Positions 61,211 to 64,000 of a DNA stretch of 64,000 bases are shown here, piece after piece. The stretch spans positions 9,058,501 to 9,122,500 of the forward strand of contig NZ_AP023356.1 in the NCBI RefSeq assembly GCF_018324205.1. The letters run 5' to 3'. Under the pieces are notes generated by a model that was given only the letters and a program-made list of their open reading frames with translations, searched no databases and was not told the DNA's origin. This stretch comes from Actinoplanes ianthinogenes. GTDB lineage: Bacteria > Actinomycetota > Actinomycetes > Mycobacteriales > Micromonosporaceae. A program made the position numbers and the translations under genes. Position 1 is the stretch's first letter. Each line of letters begins with the position of its first letter.

Positions 61211-62423
61211 ACCGGTCGTATACCCAATATCGCCACGGTTTGGTCAGGACGGTGAGCGCGGCGGCGGAACAGACGACCATGGTGGCGCCCATGGCGACCG
61301 CTGTGACGTGACCGGACAGGCTCATCGCCGCGGCGGCGAGGCTGCCGACCAGGAACTGGAGCAACCCCTGCAGGGACGAGGCCGCCCCGGCGGCGGAGCC
61401 GTGCCCGGCCAGCGCCAGCGAGGTGGCGTTGGCCAGCACGATGCCCAGCATGGACACCGCCAGGAACAGGCAGACCAGCAGCAGCGGCAGCGGAAGCCGG
61501 GCGACGGCGCAGGCGAGCACCCCGGCCGAGCCGAGGGCGGTCACCGACAGGCTGATCCGCAGCAGCCGGCGCTCGTCCGCGACCCGGCCGACCAGCATCG
61601 CGCTGACCTGCCCGAACACCACGATGCCCAGCCCGTTGAGACCGAAGACGACGCTGAACTGCTGCGCGGAGAGTCCATAGGCGTCCTGAAGGACGAACGA
61701 GGACCCCGAGATGTACGCGAAGACGGTGGCGAACATCAGCGCCGCGGCGACGACGTGGCGCAGGTAGTGCTGGTCGGCGCCGAGCGTACGGAAAGTCCGC
61801 AGTGTGGCGCGCGGGTCGGCCGGCGCCCGGCGGTCGGTCGGCAGCGACTCGGGCAGGCTGAAGACGACCGCGAGCAGCAGCGTGGCGCCGATGCCGGCGA
61901 GGACCAGGAACACCGCCCGCCAGGTGGCGAAGGCCAGCAGCTGGCCGCCGATGACCGGCGCCACGATCGGCGCCACCCCGTTGACCACCATCAGGGAGGA
62001 GAAGAACCGGGTCATCGCGGTGCCCTCGAACAGGTCGCGCACCACGGCCCGGGCCAGGACGGTGCCCGCGGCCGCGCCCAGTGACTGGAGGATCCGGCCG
62101 CCGAGCAGCCAGCCGACGGTCGGCGCCAGCGCGCACCAGAGGGATCCCGCGACGTACAGCGTCAGGCCGGCCAGCAGCGGCCGGCGCCGGCCCCAGGTGT
62201 CCGAGAGCGGCCCGACGATCACCTGGCCGACGGCCAGCCCGACGACGAACACGGTCAGGGTGAGCTGGACCAGCAGCGCGCTGGTGTGCAGCTCGTGCGC
62301 CATGCCGGGCATGGCCGGCAGGTACATGTCGATGGTGAGCGCGCCGAACGCGCTCAGCGAGCCCAGTATCAGGGCCAGCCGCGCCCGGTGTCCCGGCTGG
62401 GCCGGCGCCTTAGTTATGAGCAC
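61200..62423 (-). CDS. MFS transporter, Bcr/CflA drug-resistance family
   Basis: This 407-residue protein has twelve membrane helices and the Bcr/CflA signatures: TIDMYLPAMPGMAHEL in TM1, GPLSDTWGRRRPLLAGLTLY (motif A) in loop 2-3, and GRILQSLGAAAGTVLARAVV in TM4. It would export drugs or small metabolites by proton antiport. GTG 62423 is preceded, in the minus direction, by an ATTATGG/CCATAAT palindrome shared with the divergent MarR gene, so it is most likely repressed by that regulator. Confidence 0.88.
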   Translation of the reverse strand: MLITKAPAQPGHRARLALILGSLSAFGALTIDMYLPAMPGMAHELHTSALLVQLTLTVFVVGLAVGQVIVGPLSDTWGRRRPLLAGLTLYVAGSLWCALAPTVGWLLGGRILQSLGAAAGTVLARAVVRDLFEGTAMTRFFSSLMVVNGVAPIVAPVIGGQLLAFATWRAVFLVLAGIGATLLLAVVFSLPESLPTDRRAPADPRATLRTFRTLGADQHYLRHVVAAALMFATVFAYISGSSFVLQDAYGLSAQQFSVVFGLNGLGIVVFGQVSAMLVGRVADERRLLRISLSVTALGSAGVLACAVARLPLPLLLVCLFLAVSMLGIVLANATSLALAGHGSAAGAASSLQGLLQFLVGSLAAAAMSLSGHVTAVAMGATMVVCSAAALTVLTKPWRYWVYDRCDR

Positions 62424-62442
62424 ATAATTATGGTGCCATAAT
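62414..62442. promoter_or_regulatory. Overlapping operators between MFS and MarR genes
   Basis: ATTATGGTGCCATAAT (62427-62442) is a perfect 16-bp palindrome. TTATGAGCACATAA (62414-62427) is a second one, with perfect 5-bp arms, sharing one base with it. CATAAT at the right edge may be the -10 box of the MarR gene. Both sites suit MarR dimers. Confidence 0.65.
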
Positions 62443-62452
62443 CCACTACGCT

Positions 62453-62905
62453 GTGGCCATGCCCCGTGACGACGCCGACGCCGTGCTGGCCGACCTGGCC
62501 GATCTGATCCTCAACGTCGGCCGGCTGGTGCGCTCCCGGACGCCCGAGGAGAGCCCGCGGGTGGTGCCGCTCAACGAGACGGAGCGGCAGGTGATGCGCG
62601 TCGTGGACCTGTATCCCGGCGCGGCGCCCAGCGAGATCGCCCGCCGGACCCGGTTGCAGCGCACCAACGTGAGCACGGCGCTGCGCGCGCTGGAGGGCAA
62701 GGGGATGATCTCCCGCGCGGCCGCGGCCGGCCGGGGGGTGGCCGTGCACCCGACCGAGCTGGCCGCGTCCAACCTGCGGGTGCTGCGGGAGGGGTGGGCG
62801 CGGGAGCTGGCCGGGGTTCTGGGCGACGACCTCGACGCGGTCCGGCAGTGCACGGAGCTGCTCGGCCGCCTGGAACAGCGCCTCACCGCCGATGAGCAAG
62901 CCTGA
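62453..62905 (+). CDS. MarR family transcriptional regulator
   Basis: This 150-residue protein has a MarR winged helix: ETERQVMRVVDLYPGAAPSE, then the recognition region ARRTRLQRTNVSTALRALEG, then ISRAAAAGRGVAVHPT. GTG 62453 or ATG 62459 may start it. It is divergent from the Bcr-type MFS gene across 29 bases containing two overlapping palindromes, so it should repress both. Its target operon also includes the NRAMP and PRC genes. Confidence 0.86.
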   Translation: MAMPRDDADAVLADLADLILNVGRLVRSRTPEESPRVVPLNETERQVMRVVDLYPGAAPSEIARRTRLQRTNVSTALRALEGKGMISRAAAAGRGVAVHPTELAASNLRVLREGWARELAGVLGDDLDAVRQCTELLGRLEQRLTADEQA

Positions 62906-62963
62906 TCGGTCCGCGCCTCAGGGCCATGGCGATCAGTGGTCTTGGTCAATAGCCTCGGGGGGT

Positions 62964-63671
62964 ATGAGTGATGTGATCCGTGCTGTCGGGTCCTGGTGTC
63001 TGCGGGTGCTGTGGGTGCTGGCCGCGGTTCTCGCGCTGGCCTTCGTGCTGATCGCGTATCACCTGTTCCGGATCGCGGGGCCGGACACGTTCGAGCGGGC
63101 CATCGCGGAGGCGCTGATCGAGATCGCGTTCGTCGTGCTCTTCGGTGCGGCCCTCACGCACCTGTTGCAGCGGGCGGCGCGGGTGCGAGCCGACGAGGAG
63201 GCGGCGCGCAGGGAACAGCTGGACTTCTTGCGCCGCTTGGCAGCCGTGCACAGTCAGGTGGCCTATGCGCAGCGTCTCATGGACGTTCACCGGTCCGGGA
63301 AGACCTATGCCGAGGAGCATCGCCGGCTGATGAGGGTCGTTCCCCTGCTTGAAGAGATCGACATGGATCTGAAGGCGGCGGAGGGGCTGTTCGGGGCGAA
63401 CCAGTCCGAGATCGAGGAGTCTGTCGAACAGATCGCCGCCTACCTCGCGAAAGGCGGCGCCGAGTACGGGCGCTGCCACGCGAGCGTCGATGCGGCGAGC
63501 CACGCCGACTCGGCCCGGACGATTTCCGATATGAGCGATGCGGCATGTGACCTGTCGTGGACGCTGGACTTCCTGAGCAGCGGGAAGGAATTCGTGGCCG
63601 GCTACCGGATTCCGCTCACCGCGGCGAAGGCTGCCATGCGCAAGCACGCCTATCGACCACGGGTGCGCTGA
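62964..63671 (+). CDS. Hypothetical membrane protein with long helical domain
   Basis: This 235-residue protein has two membrane helices near the N-terminus (VLWVLAAVLALAFVLIAYHL and ALIEIAFVVLFGAALTHLLQ) followed by a charged helical cytoplasmic region (ARVRADEEAARREQLDFLRR onward) ending in basic residues. I do not recognise a family. ATG 62964 is preceded by GGGGGG. It reads in the same direction as the MarR gene 58 bases upstream. Confidence 0.65.
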   Translation: MSDVIRAVGSWCLRVLWVLAAVLALAFVLIAYHLFRIAGPDTFERAIAEALIEIAFVVLFGAALTHLLQRAARVRADEEAARREQLDFLRRLAAVHSQVAYAQRLMDVHRSGKTYAEEHRRLMRVVPLLEEIDMDLKAAEGLFGANQSEIEESVEQIAAYLAKGGAEYGRCHASVDAASHADSARTISDMSDAACDLSWTLDFLSSGKEFVAGYRIPLTAAKAAMRKHAYRPRVR

Positions 63672-63711
63672 CCAAGGGCTTGTACCGCGCCGGTGATAAA
63701 GCCGGCCCGGT

Positions 63712-63731
63712 GGGGTACCCCTGGGGGGTAT
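63712..63731 (+). promoter_or_regulatory. CsoR-type copper operator before copZ
   Basis: TACCCC (63716-63721) and GGGGTA (63725-63730) are perfect arms around TGG, and GGGGTACCCC overlaps at 63712-63721. Actinobacterial CsoR sites have this TACCCC...GGGGTA form. A TATAAG (63735-63740) follows as a possible -10 box. Confidence 0.6.
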
Positions 63732-63793
63732 GGGTATAAGGTGATGGGGAGGCGGTGAGCATGCCGCCGTGGTTCTCGTGACAGGAGTTCGTG

Positions 63794-64000
63794 ATGGCGA
63801 CCCAGACCTACACCGTGACCGGGATGACCTGCTCGCACTGCGTCAGCTCGGTCAGCGCCGAGATCGGGCAACTGCCCGGGGTGACCGGAGTCCAGGTCGA
63901 CCTGGCGTCCGGCGCGGTCACCGTCACCAGCAACGACCCCCTCGACGAGACCACGGTCGCCGCGGCCGTCGACGAGGCCGGTTACGAGCTCACGAGGTGA
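63794..64000 (+). CDS. copZ: CopZ-type copper chaperone (heavy-metal-associated domain)
   Basis: This 68-residue ferredoxin-like domain has the copper-binding loop GMTCSHCVSSV at about 10-20 and the rest of the HMA fold (VTGVQVDLASGAVTVTS, AAAVDEAGYEL). It would carry Cu(I) to a P-type ATPase, which is presumably encoded just beyond the window. ATG 63794 has AGGAG seven bases upstream; GTG 63791 directly before it is less likely. The CsoR-type site upstream indicates copper induction. The TGA is the last codon of the window. Confidence 0.92.
   Translation: MATQTYTVTGMTCSHCVSSVSAEIGQLPGVTGVQVDLASGAVTVTSNDPLDETTVAAAVDEAGYELTR

Overview
The window is about 72% GC with dense, mostly gap-free gene packing, GTG/TTG starts and C/G-ending codons. 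Four c-di-GMP proteins, TPR-CHAT and NB-ARC-TPR proteins, ricin- and tachylectin-type secreted lectins, a SigK/RskA pair and apparently leaderless regulator genes all point to a filamentous actinomycete. Micromonosporaceae (an Actinoplanes-like organism) is my best guess; that placement is inference from gene content. No rRNA, tRNA, CRISPR array, transposase or prophage was seen. No gene-free stretch exceeds 300 bases; the longest is 19407-19661.

Layout. 1-6925 is a signalling block: a 5'-truncated GGDEF-EAL protein, a GAF/PAS histidine kinase, sigK-rskA behind a SigK-like promoter, and a membrane GGDEF protein behind a perfect hairpin. 6836-13006 holds a MarR regulator, an atypical SDR, a methyltransferase, a large TPR-CHAT protease and a GNAT. 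13086-15040 is a drug-efflux MFS gene with a one-base frameshift, divergent from a MarR gene, with two operator palindromes between them.

15083-36414 is a large organosulfur cluster. Four luciferase-type (LLM) flavin monooxygenases, four acyl-CoA-dehydrogenase-fold (DszC/SfnB-like) proteins, two aldo/keto reductases and an FAD/NAD(P) monooxygenase surround an SsuABC-type sulfonate ABC transporter, an NlpA/MetQ-like lipoprotein and a LysR regulator. Together they would import organosulfur compounds and cleave C-S bonds with reduced flavin. Two copper genes (ycnI-like and a copC-copD fusion) sit inside the transporter operon, and the copC-copD gene carries a long in-frame 42-bp minisatellite.

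36600-43787 contains another GGDEF-EAL gene followed by what looks like a decaying segment: a hydrolase remnant, a frameshifted M6 protease and a GGDEF-EAL gene cut by an in-frame amber codon inside a low-GC patch. A ricin-type lectin follows. 43929-49702 holds two hydrolases, a TetR gene with twin operators, an SDR-XRE pair and two small unknowns. 49703-53740 is a DeoR-controlled sugar-phosphate regulon (SIS isomerase, PfkB kinase, class II aldolase) that fits tagatose/galactosamine-6-phosphate breakdown. Its kinase also carries in-frame repeats. 53802-58891 has a PLP decarboxylase, a Tat-exported tachylectin-like protein and an NB-ARC-TPR regulator. 58933-62905 is an operon of an MFS pump, a small membrane protein, an atypical NRAMP transporter and two PRC-barrel proteins, divergent from a MarR gene. 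The window closes with an unknown membrane protein and a copZ gene behind a CsoR-type site.
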